A stretch of 64,000 nt of DNA. Origin: Marixanthomonas ophiurae. Its GTDB lineage: Bacteria > Bacteroidota > Bacteroidia > Flavobacteriales > Flavobacteriaceae. Position 1 is the stretch's first letter, and each line of letters begins with the position of its first letter. Positions 9,658 through 18,108 of the stretch are shown piece after piece. Made by a program: the position numbers and the translations under genes. The stretch lies in NCBI RefSeq assembly GCF_003413745.1, contig NZ_QVID01000001.1, forward strand, positions 868,001 to 932,000. The letters are read 5' to 3'. Under the pieces are notes generated by a model. The model saw only the letters and a list, made by a program, of their open reading frames with translations, ran no database searches and had not been told where the DNA came from.

Positions 9658-10074
9658 TTATTTGCTTTGTTTTTTTAATTCATCACGAATTTCAGCCAAC
9701 AACTCTTCCTGAGTAGGACCCTTTGGTGCAGCAGGAGCTTCTTCTTTTGGTTTTTTGGTCTTGTTATAAGCTTTAACCATAAGGAAAAGGACAAAACCAA
9801 CAATAATCAAGTTAATAATAGCATTGATCCAATTACCATACATCACGGCATTTTCGGGCTTAACAATTTTGCCATCGGCACCTACAACCGCCTGATCGAG
9901 TACTACCTTCATATCGGCAAAATCTAATCCACCGGCAAAATGACCTACAATTGGCATCATAATATCAGTAGTAAATCCTTTGACCACTAAACTAATGGCT
10001 CCGGCAAGGATAACAGCAACGGCCAAATCGATGACATTGCCCGTCATAATAAATTTCTTGAATTCTTTTAACAT
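9658..10074 (-). CDS. mscL: Large-conductance mechanosensitive channel
   Basis: MscL is a pentameric pore that opens when membrane tension rises and releases solutes on osmotic downshock. The 138 residues show the family pattern: N-terminal amphipathic start MLKEFKKFIMTGNVIDLAVAV, the glycine/alanine-rich TM1, a periplasmic loop of about 35 residues, TM2 (NAIINLIIVGFVLFLMV) and a cytoplasmic helix rich in Lys, Glu and Pro. It lies 70 bases after alr on the same strand and may be partly cotranscribed with tdk-alr. Confidence 0.93.
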   Translation of the reverse strand: MLKEFKKFIMTGNVIDLAVAVILAGAISLVVKGFTTDIMMPIVGHFAGGLDFADMKVVLDQAVVGADGKIVKPENAVMYGNWINAIINLIIVGFVLFLMVKAYNKTKKPKEEAPAAPKGPTQEELLAEIRDELKKQSK

Positions 10075-10144
10075 GTTGATTGGTTTATTAGGTTAACAGC
10101 AAGTAATTTAGACAAAAACTTGTATTAAAAGAAGTAAGAAGTGT

Positions 10145-11254
10145 TTATTTTCGACAAATAACCCGTTTTACACGTTGTGAAACGCCTGTAATCAACTCAT
10201 AAGGAATGGTGTTAATTACTTTAGAAAGCTCATCAGCCGAGGGGTTTTCGCCAAATACAATCACCTCATCGCCTTCGTCACAATCGATACTAGTAACATC
10301 TATCATAATCATGTCCATACACACATTACCAATAATTGAGGCTTTTTTACCATGTACAGTTACCCAGCCTTTTCTGTTTCCGAAAATACGTTTAATTCCA
10401 TCAGCATGACCTACAGGTAAGGTTGCAGTTTTTGTTGTTTCAGAAGCTTTAAAGGCACGGTTGTATCCAACAGTTTCCCCTTTTTTTACGGTATGGATTT
10501 GTGAAATCACCGTTTTTAAAGTCGCAACTGGTTTTAGATTTTTGTTTTCTTCGGGGTCGTTACCAAAACCATACAAACCAATCCCAGTACGTACCATATC
10601 GTATTGCGCTTCGGGGTAATTTAAAACGCCAGATGTATTTAACGTATGAAGCAATGGTTTATACCCAATCTTATTAATAATTTTTTCTGAAATATCTTTG
10701 AATTGACCCAACTGCGATTCAGTAAAATCTTTTTCTGCAGCATCTTCACTTGCTGCTAAATGCGTGAACATTGATTTAATTTTCACACTAAAAGTAGCAG
10801 TAGTCTTTTCAGCAATAAAATCAATATCATCTGCAATAAAGCCTAATCTATTTAACCCGGTATTAAACTTTAAATGGATGGGAAAATCTGTGAGGCCACT
10901 TTTTTCAGCAAAATCAATAAATTGCGTTAACATGGAACGTGAGTAAATCGCGGGTTCCATACAAGAATCGGTTATTTTTTTAAATGTTGCCGGTAACGGA
11001 TGTAAAACTAAGATAGAAGTTTCAATGCTTGCTTTGCGAAGTGAAATTCCTTCATCCGGATAAGCAACTGCAAAATAGGAAACACCTAAAATAACTAACT
11101 CTTTCGCTACTGCTACCGAATCGCTTCCATAACCAAAAGCTTTTACAACCCCCATAACCCGGGTGTCTTTATCTAATTTTGAAGTAAGATACCGATAGTT
11201 TTGCGCTAAGGCGTTTAAATCTATTTCTAAAACTGTTTCGGTTGCTTTTTGCAT
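10145..11254 (-). CDS. alr: Alanine racemase
   Basis: The PLP enzyme makes D-alanine for peptidoglycan from L-alanine. The fold-type III PLP lysine is K38 in VVKAFGYG, and the C-terminal tyrosine base lies in VGYNRAF. The usual ADAYG after the lysine reads AFGYG, a common variant in this phylum. At 369 residues it is a normal stand-alone Alr, without the MurF fusion seen in some Bacteroidota. Its ATG is three bases past the tdk stop, so tdk and alr form an operon. Confidence 0.92.
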   Translation of the reverse strand: MQKATETVLEIDLNALAQNYRYLTSKLDKDTRVMGVVKAFGYGSDSVAVAKELVILGVSYFAVAYPDEGISLRKASIETSILVLHPLPATFKKITDSCMEPAIYSRSMLTQFIDFAEKSGLTDFPIHLKFNTGLNRLGFIADDIDFIAEKTTATFSVKIKSMFTHLAASEDAAEKDFTESQLGQFKDISEKIINKIGYKPLLHTLNTSGVLNYPEAQYDMVRTGIGLYGFGNDPEENKNLKPVATLKTVISQIHTVKKGETVGYNRAFKASETTKTATLPVGHADGIKRIFGNRKGWVTVHGKKASIIGNVCMDMIMIDVTSIDCDEGDEVIVFGENPSADELSKVINTIPYELITGVSQRVKRVICRK

Positions 11255-11257
11255 AAA

Positions 11258-11896
11258 TTATGCTTGCTTTTTAGGCGGTATTTGTTGCGGATCTTTCACC
11301 TCCATTTTTTTTACTTTATCCCGTAAAACGGCTTTGTAATAAGCTGCACGGCTTAGTGGTTCGTATTCTTCGTTTTCTCCCAAAAGTACCAAATCGTCAC
11401 TTTGAGCTTTTCTAAAACTATAATTTGCAAGGTTTCCGGTACGCGTACAAACAGCGTGTACTTTGGTTACATATTCTGCTGTGGCCATTAAATTGGGCAT
11501 CGGGCCAAAAGGGTTTCCTTTAAAATCCATATCGAGTCCGGCGACAATGACGCGAATCCCTCGATTGGCAAGATCGTTACAAACTTGTACAATTTCATCA
11601 TCAAAAAACTGGGCTTCATCAATACCAATAACATCACAATTATCGGCAAGCATAGGGATATTCGCCGCTGCCGGAACTGGGGTTGACCGAATTTCGTTGC
11701 TATCGTGAGAAATTACTTTTTCTTCGTCGTACCGAATATCGATGGTCGGTTTAAAAATTTCTACCCTTTGTCGTGCAAACTTAGCACGTTTTAGTCTGCG
11801 GATGAGTTCTTCCGTTTTTCCCGAAAACATAGAGCCACAAATAACTTCAATCCAGCCAAATTGTTCTTTTTGATTAACGGTATTTTCAAGAAACAT
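11258..11896 (-). CDS. tdk: Thymidine kinase, type II
   Basis: It phosphorylates thymidine to dTMP for pyrimidine salvage. The P-loop is CGSMFSGKT (20-28), followed by DEAQFFD, the Walker B/DEAQ motif. The lasso region has AVCTRTGN in place of the usual CxxC pair, so at least part of the structural zinc site is altered, as is common in flavobacterial members. Length (212) is normal. It is the first gene of tdk-alr and is divergent from the coiled-coil gene at 11998. Confidence 0.92.
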   Translation of the reverse strand: MFLENTVNQKEQFGWIEVICGSMFSGKTEELIRRLKRAKFARQRVEIFKPTIDIRYDEEKVISHDSNEIRSTPVPAAANIPMLADNCDVIGIDEAQFFDDEIVQVCNDLANRGIRVIVAGLDMDFKGNPFGPMPNLMATAEYVTKVHAVCTRTGNLANYSFRKAQSDDLVLLGENEEYEPLSRAAYYKAVLRDKVKKMEVKDPQQIPPKKQA

Positions 11897-11997
11897 ACTT
11901 CAATTTTAGAATAAAACGCAAATCCTTGACGTTTTCATATAGGATGCGTAAATTTAACAAAACAAAATACAGTAAAAACACATCATTTTAAAAAGTT

Positions 11998-12777
11998 ATG
12001 AAGAAGAAGCTGAGGGAGCAGATACAGGCATTGATAGAAAAACTTTCAGAAGAAGAAAAACAGTTTAACACCACTTCTGTAAAAAAAATAGTGGGACAAT
12101 TATACGAAAAACTGGCCATTCTAGAATATATGGAAAGTCAGATTAATACCGGCCAAGAAGAAGAGTCTTTCGACTCTAAAAGCTTCCGGGAACAAAACTG
12201 GTTTAAAGAACCCGAACCGGTTCCGCAGCCACAACATGAAGAAGATTTGGTAGAGCCTTTAATGGAAAAAATAAAGGATATCGTGGCCCAAATGCCACAG
12301 GAAGCCGATCGGGTGGATCAATTGCTTGAAGATATACTTCCGAAGAAAAAGTATCAGAAAAATGATAAAAATGAGTTGGAAGATTTTGCGGCTCAATATC
12401 AACAAATGCCCACTTTTGAGCGTAAAGCGAGTGATGAGAAAAAACAAGACAATGGGCAAGAACCTCAAAAACCAACTAATACCGTTAAAGTAGCAGAACT
12501 TGCTAATACAAAAGAAGCAAGGCAGCGATCTTTAAACGAATCGGTAAACAAGGGTCTTCAAATAGGATTGAATGATCGTTTGGCATTTATTAAACACTTA
12601 TTTAATGATGATGCAAACGATTATACCCGAGTATTATCGCAAATTAACACGATGAAAACGTTCGATGAAGCCGAAAACTTCATTAAAGGAAAAATAAAAC
12701 CCGATTACAATTATTGGCTTAACAAAGATGAATATGCCGAACGGTTTATGACGGTAGTAGAGAAAAATTTTAATTAA
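11998..12777 (+). CDS. Conserved coiled-coil protein of unknown function
   Basis: I do not recognise a named domain in this 259-residue protein. The first ~45 residues are a charged helix (MKKKLREQIQALIEKLSEEE), the middle is Glu/Gln/Pro-rich and probably disordered with a second helical part, and the last ~90 residues form a compact helical domain (LNDRLAFIKHLFND). There is no signal peptide or membrane segment, so it is cytoplasmic. It is 17 bases upstream of rsmI and probably cotranscribed with it. The pattern is consistent with a flavobacterial core gene of unknown role. Confidence 0.7.
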   Translation: MKKKLREQIQALIEKLSEEEKQFNTTSVKKIVGQLYEKLAILEYMESQINTGQEEESFDSKSFREQNWFKEPEPVPQPQHEEDLVEPLMEKIKDIVAQMPQEADRVDQLLEDILPKKKYQKNDKNELEDFAAQYQQMPTFERKASDEKKQDNGQEPQKPTNTVKVAELANTKEARQRSLNESVNKGLQIGLNDRLAFIKHLFNDDANDYTRVLSQINTMKTFDEAENFIKGKIKPDYNYWLNKDEYAERFMTVVEKNFN

Positions 12778-12794
12778 GCCTTTTTCAATTTTTT

Positions 12795-13466
12795 ATGGGA
12801 AAACTCTATCTCGTTCCAACACCAATAGGGAATCTAAAAGATATTACCTTCCGCGCAATTGAAGTATTAAAAGAAGCCGATCTTATTTTAGCTGAAGATA
12901 CTCGCACCAGCGGAAAATTACTGAAACATTACGAAATTGACACACACATGCATTCGCACCATATGCACAACGAGCATAAAACGGTGGAAGGTATTGTGAA
13001 CAGAATAAAAAGTGGTGAAACCATTGCTTTAATTAGCGACGCCGGAACACCCGCCATAAGCGACCCTGGTTTTTTATTAACTCGAGCATGTGTAGAAGCT
13101 GGTCTTGAAGTAGATTGCCTGCCAGGTGCCACAGCATTTGTTCCCGCTTTAGTAAATAGTGGATTGCCGAATGATAAATTTGTATTTGAAGGCTTTCTAC
13201 CTGTTAAAAAAGGCCGCCAAACTCGGCTAACCCTTTTAGCTGAAGAAACCCGGACGATGATTTTCTACGAATCACCACACAAACTAATTAAAACCTTAAC
13301 CCATTTTTCCGAATATTTTGGCCTAGACAGAAAGGTTTCCGTATCCCGGGAAATAACAAAACTACACGAAGAAACCGTTCGCGGTACCGCGGAAGAAGTA
13401 TTGAAACATTTTACTAACAAGCCTCCTAAAGGCGAATTAGTTGTTGTTGTGGAAGGAAAAAAATAA
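12795..13466 (+). CDS. rsmI: 16S rRNA (cytidine1402-2'-O)-methyltransferase
   Basis: RsmI methylates the ribose of C1402 in the ribosomal decoding centre using SAM. The tetrapyrrole-methylase fold motifs are visible: LVPTPIGNLKDITFRA near the start, LAEDTRTSGKLL, and SDAGTPAISDPG near residue 77. At 223 residues it is the common short form. It follows the coiled-coil gene closely and converges with the AhpD-like gene, whose stop is only six bases away. Confidence 0.93.
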   Translation: MGKLYLVPTPIGNLKDITFRAIEVLKEADLILAEDTRTSGKLLKHYEIDTHMHSHHMHNEHKTVEGIVNRIKSGETIALISDAGTPAISDPGFLLTRACVEAGLEVDCLPGATAFVPALVNSGLPNDKFVFEGFLPVKKGRQTRLTLLAEETRTMIFYESPHKLIKTLTHFSEYFGLDRKVSVSREITKLHEETVRGTAEEVLKHFTNKPPKGELVVVVEGKK

Positions 13467-13472
13467 GTCTTT

Positions 13473-14063
13473 CTAAACGTGTTTCCCTTTTTCCCAACCG
13501 TGCTTGCCCAAATACTGCTCACCACTTTCTACAGCTCCTTCTTCAATAGAAGTTCCCATGGAGTCGTTCCAACGGTTTAGGTAGCCAAATAGAGAAATAA
13601 CACCTAGCATTTCCACAATTTCACCATCATTCCAATGCTCGTGTAAGCGTTTTTCAATTTCTTGAGTTACTGCATTCGGTACTTGTGAAGCGGCTAATGA
13701 AAAATCTAAGGCCGCACGTTCAGCTTCCGAAAAAGCGGGATGCGTTCTGTATTCCCAAATGTTATCCAATTGCTCTTGCTCGGCGCCGTAGCGTTCTGCA
13801 GCGCGAATGGCGTGTGCTTGACAATACCGACATCCCGTTGCATTACTGCTTACCCAAGCAATCATTCGTTTTAAGGCTGAGGTTACGCTACCTTCATTAG
13901 CCATTACCGCTTTATTGAGGTTTATAAATGCTTTACTAATGGCTGGTCTGCGTTGCATAGTCAATACGCTGTTGGGGCAAAAACCGAGGGTTTCATTGAA
14001 AAATTCAGCTAATTCTTGAGTTTCTTTGTCGTGATCAGAAGATAGAGGGGTAACTAATGGCAT
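13473..14063 (-). CDS. AhpD-like/carboxymuconolactone decarboxylase family protein
   Basis: This 196-residue all-helical protein carries CRYCQAHAIRAAERYG, with Cys78, Cys81 and His84, the CxxC-x2-H active site of AhpD-like peroxidase-related proteins. Such proteins reduce peroxides or act as disulfide partners; its exact substrate is unknown. It is divergent from recJ with 118 bases between them and has no close operon partner. Confidence 0.8.
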   Translation of the reverse strand: MPLVTPLSSDHDKETQELAEFFNETLGFCPNSVLTMQRRPAISKAFINLNKAVMANEGSVTSALKRMIAWVSSNATGCRYCQAHAIRAAERYGAEQEQLDNIWEYRTHPAFSEAERAALDFSLAASQVPNAVTQEIEKRLHEHWNDGEIVEMLGVISLFGYLNRWNDSMGTSIEEGAVESGEQYLGKHGWEKGKHV

Positions 14064-14181
14064 GTTTTGGTTTTAAAAAATTCAGAGTATGAAATTACAA
14101 AATTGAAACTTATTTGATGGAACTATTTTAATTTGAAATGTTTAATTTTACGTTTCTCCCCTTGTTTAGAATAGAACTTTT

Positions 14182-15873
14182 ATGCGCTGGACCATACAAC
14201 CAAAACCTTCTGAAGAAATCGTCAATCATCTTTCAAAAGAATTAGGTGTCGATACTATGATAGCCACTTTATTGGTTCAACGTGGAGTTGAAACCTTTGA
14301 TGAAGCAAAGCATTTTTTTCGTCCGCAATTGAGCAATCTTCACGATCCTTTTTTGATGAAAGATATGGACAAAGCGGTAACTAGAATTGAACAAGCTATC
14401 GCTGCTGAAGAAAACATTTTAGTGTACGGTGATTACGATGTAGATGGGACCACTAGTGTCGCCTTACTTTCTTCGTATCTAAAAAGTTATTATCCCAATG
14501 TAGCCACATATATTCCGGACCGTTATGATGAAGGCTACGGGGTTTCATATAAAGGAATTGATTTTGCCGAAGACAATGGCTTTTCATTAATTATTGCATT
14601 AGACTGTGGCATAAAAGCGATTGATAAAGTAGCGTATGCTTCCGAAAAAAATATAGATTTTGTTATTTGCGACCACCACCGTCCGGGTATTGAACTTCCC
14701 AAAGCAGTTGCTGTTCTCGATCCCAAACGAGAGGATTGTTCCTATCCCTATAAAGAGTTATGTGGTTGTGGCGTTGGTTTTAAACTGATCCAAGCACTTT
14801 CAGAAAAAAGAGGTCTGCAACTCGATGACTTGTTGCTGTATTTAGATTTGGTGGCTACAGCCATTGGAGCCGATATTGTTCCTATCACTGGGGAAAATAG
14901 AGTGTTAGCATTTTATGGCTTAAAAGTCATTAACAGCAATCCTAGAGTTGGGTTTCAAGCTATTTTACAACAAGTAAAAAAAGAAACGCTCACGATTACC
15001 GATGTGGTTTTTATAATCGCTCCCAGAATTAATGCCGCCGGAAGAATGAAACACGGCAACCACGCCGTCACTTTATTGACTGAAACTGATTTAAATCGTG
15101 CTGCTGAATATGCTTCGGAAATTGAACAATTTAATACCGATAGGAGAGAAGCCGATAAAATCATTACGGAAGAAGCCCTACTTCAAATTATTGAAAACAA
15201 GGAGGAAGAACGTACTACAACCGTGGTATATCAAGAAGATTGGCATAAAGGCGTCATCGGTATTGTAGCGTCGCGATTAACGGAAACCTATTATCGCCCA
15301 ACGCTTGTGTTTACCAAAAGCGGCGAAAAACTGGCCGCTTCGGCGCGTTCTGTTAAAGGTTTTGATGTATACAATGCACTTGAAAGCTGTTCAGAATACA
15401 TTGAGCAGTTTGGGGGGCATAAATATGCAGCTGGATTAACCCTGCACGAAAAAGATTTTGAAGCATTTAAAGCGGAATTTGAAAAAGTAGTCTCAGAAAC
15501 CATTGACCCCAAATTATTGCAACCCGAATTAAAAATTGCTTCTGAAATCAATCTAACTGAAATAACTCCAAAATTTTATCGTCTTTTAAAGCAGTTCGCT
15601 CCTTTTGGCCCTGGAAATATGACCCCTGTATTTATGACGCAAGGCCTAAAAGACACCGGTTGGGGAAAATGTGTAGGCGAAGATAAAACGCATTTACGCA
15701 TTACGGTACAACAAGGCAATTCACCACAATTTGTGGGAATTGGTTTTAGCATGGCAGAGAAACAAGAGATTGCTTGTGGAGGCATCTCGTTTAAAGCAGC
15801 CTACGTAATCGATGAAAACGAATGGCAAGGCAATGTAAGTTTGCAGCTTCGGTTAAAAGACATAAAAGAATAG
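14182..15873 (+). CDS. recJ: Single-stranded-DNA-specific exonuclease
   Basis: RecJ degrades ssDNA 5' to 3' in recombination and mismatch repair. It is a DHH phosphoesterase: DYDVDGTTS (Asp84-Asp88 region) and CDHHRPG (163-169) carry metal ligands, and QFGGHKYAAGLTL is the DHHA1 motif. The C-terminal OB-fold is present, giving the standard 563-residue length. The next gene starts two bases after its stop, so they are cotranscribed. Confidence 0.93.
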   Translation: MRWTIQPKPSEEIVNHLSKELGVDTMIATLLVQRGVETFDEAKHFFRPQLSNLHDPFLMKDMDKAVTRIEQAIAAEENILVYGDYDVDGTTSVALLSSYLKSYYPNVATYIPDRYDEGYGVSYKGIDFAEDNGFSLIIALDCGIKAIDKVAYASEKNIDFVICDHHRPGIELPKAVAVLDPKREDCSYPYKELCGCGVGFKLIQALSEKRGLQLDDLLLYLDLVATAIGADIVPITGENRVLAFYGLKVINSNPRVGFQAILQQVKKETLTITDVVFIIAPRINAAGRMKHGNHAVTLLTETDLNRAAEYASEIEQFNTDRREADKIITEEALLQIIENKEEERTTTVVYQEDWHKGVIGIVASRLTETYYRPTLVFTKSGEKLAASARSVKGFDVYNALESCSEYIEQFGGHKYAAGLTLHEKDFEAFKAEFEKVVSETIDPKLLQPELKIASEINLTEITPKFYRLLKQFAPFGPGNMTPVFMTQGLKDTGWGKCVGEDKTHLRITVQQGNSPQFVGIGFSMAEKQEIACGGISFKAAYVIDENEWQGNVSLQLRLKDIKE

Positions 15874-15874
15874 T

Positions 15875-16645
15875 TTGAATATAAAATCCCATCTTTTTAG
15901 AACATTAAAAAACCTACTATTCTTTGTTGGACTTATATTCTTTTCAACTTCTCTTTTATCACAAGAAATTTCAGGAAGGGTCTATGATGATACTTCGGTA
16001 CTACCTGGCGTTACTGTTTTTAACAGTAATAATAAAACGGCTGTTGTAACTAATGAAGATGGTGCGTTTACAATTAAGGCTGCTGTTAACGACACCCTTC
16101 AATTTCAATCTTCGTTTCATGAAAGCCAAGATAAAATCATCACATTAGCCGAGTATAGAACGATTTTAATTGTTGAACTGAAGCAAAAAGTAAACACACT
16201 AGATGAGGTGCTGTTAAGCGGAGAAGAAAAAGAATTTGATGTAGAAAAGTATAATGCTGATTTAAGCAAACAAATAGAAAATGATATTGAGAACAATCCT
16301 TTTGATTATGGGAAGGCTCCCGCTGGAGGTGGTGTAAATTTGTTAGCTCTTGTAAAGCTGGTTATTTCCATTTTTAAAAAGAAACCTGAGGAAAAGATTA
16401 TATACGCTACCCAAATAGACTTAATACAACTTTTTGAAAAAGATAAATTTTTTACTGAAACCTTACTTGAAAACACGCTAAAAATTCCGAAGCAGTACAA
16501 AAATCTATTTTTAGATTATTGCGCTGCAAAACAAATTGAAGAAGCTCTTTTAATAGAAGAAAATAAATTTCAATTGCTTGATTTATTGGTTGTTAGTAGT
16601 AACGAGTTCAGAGATATTGTTAAGGAATATGAAGCGAATAAATAA
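15875..16645 (+). CDS. Secreted/periplasmic protein with carboxypeptidase-like regulatory domain
   Basis: Start is TTG at 15875: no ATG precedes the signal peptide, which runs over the first ~30 residues (FFVGLIFFSTSLLSQ). Residues about 31-105 form a carboxypeptidase D-like beta-sandwich (ISGRVYDDTSVLPGVTVFN), the domain that fronts TonB-dependent receptors in this phylum, but no plug or barrel follows. The remaining ~150 residues are helical and unrecognised. It is probably periplasmic or outer-membrane associated. It is linked to recJ only by position and converges tightly on lpxH. Confidence 0.7.
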   Translation: MNIKSHLFRTLKNLLFFVGLIFFSTSLLSQEISGRVYDDTSVLPGVTVFNSNNKTAVVTNEDGAFTIKAAVNDTLQFQSSFHESQDKIITLAEYRTILIVELKQKVNTLDEVLLSGEEKEFDVEKYNADLSKQIENDIENNPFDYGKAPAGGGVNLLALVKLVISIFKKKPEEKIIYATQIDLIQLFEKDKFFTETLLENTLKIPKQYKNLFLDYCAAKQIEEALLIEENKFQLLDLLVVSSNEFRDIVKEYEANK

Positions 16646-16646
16646 T

Positions 16647-17402
16647 TTATTTAAACTCCTTCAAATCAAACTTCTCACCATCAAAAACCCCGTAGGTATA
16701 ATGATTAATCCAATCACCAAGGTTAAAGTAGGTTGAATTTTCACCTACTTTTATTTCCATCGGTAAATGACGGTGACCAAACACAAAATAATCGTAATGT
16801 TTGTTTCCGAGTTTACGTTTTGCATATTGTGCCAACCATTCGTTTTCTTCACCTAAAAACTCTTGGTCTTCGTCGCCCGAAATCAATTTATTTTTTACTG
16901 AAAGGTGTTGTGCTAAGCGCACTCCAATATCGGGATGTAACCAGCGGAACAACCATTTAAAAAAAGGATTGGTAAAGATTTTTTTCATTCGTTTGTAACC
17001 TTTATCACCCGGACCCTTTCCGTCACCATGACCTATAAAAAAGCGTGTGTTGTTAAAGACAAACTCCTTGGGTTCGTGATATACAGGAATGTTTAGTTCC
17101 TCTTCAAAATAACCGTGCATCCAAAGATCGTGATTTCCCACAAAAAAGTGAATGGGAATACCGCTGTCTCGAATTTCAGCCAACTTCCCTAAAACCCGCA
17201 CAAACCCTTTTGGGACTACCGTTTTATATTCAAACCAAAAATCGAATAAATCACCTAGCAAAAAAATGGCAGTTGCGTCTTCTTTTGCTTCATCTAACCA
17301 AGCGATAAATTTTTGTTCCCGGGGTTTGCTTTCGGTAGCAGTAGGAGCGCCTAAGTGATTGTCGCTAGAAAAGTAAATTTTTTTGCCTTCTGGTAGTTGC
17401 AT
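16647..17402 (-). CDS. lpxH: UDP-2,3-diacylglucosamine diphosphatase
   Basis: The enzyme hydrolyses UDP-2,3-diacylglucosamine to lipid X in lipid A synthesis at the inner membrane. The calcineurin-like dimetal motifs are all present: SDNHLGA near the N terminus, GDLFDFWFEY, GNHDLWM, IGHGDG and FGHRHLP. FWFEY after GDLFD is characteristic of LpxH. Length is 251. A terminator-like repeat separates it from queD upstream. Confidence 0.88.
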   Translation of the reverse strand: MQLPEGKKIYFSSDNHLGAPTATESKPREQKFIAWLDEAKEDATAIFLLGDLFDFWFEYKTVVPKGFVRVLGKLAEIRDSGIPIHFFVGNHDLWMHGYFEEELNIPVYHEPKEFVFNNTRFFIGHGDGKGPGDKGYKRMKKIFTNPFFKWLFRWLHPDIGVRLAQHLSVKNKLISGDEDQEFLGEENEWLAQYAKRKLGNKHYDYFVFGHRHLPMEIKVGENSTYFNLGDWINHYTYGVFDGEKFDLKEFK

Positions 17403-17421
17403 AGTGGGTAAAGATAATAAA

Positions 17422-17447
17422 AGACCCTTCGACTCCGCTCAGGGTCT
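17422..17447 (-). terminator. Repeat-type palindrome acting as queD terminator
   Basis: AGACCCT (17422-17428) pairs with AGGGTCT (17441-17447); TTTTATTATC follows on the minus strand. The loop sequence CTTCGACTCCGCTC resembles a palindromic repeat I associate with intergenic regions of flavobacterial genomes. Confidence 0.6.
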
Positions 17448-17456
17448 GCAGTAAAG

Positions 17457-17906
17457 TTAGTTGTCAGAAGCGTACCACTCTGCGTAGCTGGTAGCGGTTT
17501 CTTGCAATTTTAATGAATGCAGTTGTATGGTGTTGGGTAATCTGTTTTTAATTTTTTCAGCAAAATCAATCACCATCATTTCACTCGTGGGTTGGTAATC
17601 GACCAATAATACATTGTGGTCTCTGTCCTGTAATTCTTTTGCTAGTTCTACGTGCGGAGTGTTTTTATTAAATACCGTTGCATGATCAAAAACATCGACA
17701 ATATCTTCTTTTACAATCTTTTTAAGATCACTAAAATCAATCACCATTCCGTATTTAACGTTATTGTTATTATCAATTGGCGTACCAATTACCGTAACGG
17801 AAAGTTTATAACTATGCCCGTGCACATTGCGGCATTTACCGTCGTAACCATACAAGGCGTGTCCGGTTTCAAAAGAAAACTGTTTGGTAATTCGAATCTT
17901 GCTCAT
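17457..17906 (-). CDS. queD: 6-carboxy-5,6,7,8-tetrahydropterin synthase
   Basis: QueD converts 7,8-dihydroneopterin triphosphate to carboxytetrahydropterin in the queuosine precursor pathway. Zinc ligands His16, His29 and His31 (NVHGHSY) and the catalytic Cys25 are in the expected places, and the C-terminal region has the conserved Glu in KLQETATSYAEW. The 149-residue length is normal. A -7 box 17 bases upstream supports the ATG. Confidence 0.92.
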   Translation of the reverse strand: MSKIRITKQFSFETGHALYGYDGKCRNVHGHSYKLSVTVIGTPIDNNNNVKYGMVIDFSDLKKIVKEDIVDVFDHATVFNKNTPHVELAKELQDRDHNVLLVDYQPTSEMMVIDFAEKIKNRLPNTIQLHSLKLQETATSYAEWYASDN

Positions 17907-17923
17907 GTTTTTACTTTATGTTG

Positions 17924-17931
17924 CAAAGGTA
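17924..17931 (-). promoter_or_regulatory. Candidate -7 box of queD
   Basis: TACCTTTG on the minus strand matches TAnnTTTG and lies 17 bases before the queD ATG. No good -33 element at the usual 19-21 spacing. Confidence 0.4.
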
Positions 17932-17980
17932 GTGGTTTTGACTACAACTATTTTTTCTTCGGAAGAACTTATGCCACCGA

Positions 17981-18079
17981 TTACCGTTTTTTATATTTTT
18001 GGTAAATAACTACGATTACTACAAGAATAGCAAGGATTAGAAACAATCCGGGACCGCCTAAAAATTCTAAAATTTCCAT
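17981..18079 (-). CDS. 32-residue single-span membrane peptide
   Basis: An ATG at 18079 opens a 32-codon frame: MEILEFLGGPG, then a ~16-residue hydrophobic span rich in Ile, Leu and Val, then YQKYKKR and stop. This is the shape of a small N-out/C-in membrane protein with a positive cytoplasmic tail. The start codon directly follows an 11-A tract (coding strand), the kind of A-rich leader that favours translation in Bacteroidota. It sits 29 bases after the MATE gene stop on the same strand and may share its transcript. Function is unknown. Confidence 0.55.
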   Translation of the reverse strand: MEILEFLGGPGLFLILAILVVIVVIYQKYKKR

Positions 18080-18108
18080 TTTTTTTTTTCTTTCTAGTAA
18101 AATTACGA

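Noticed and set aside
18079-18089. Eleven-T run as a phase-variation tract
   Set aside because: It lies just outside the small open frame, immediately before its ATG, so length changes would not shift a reading frame; it is better read as an A-rich leader.
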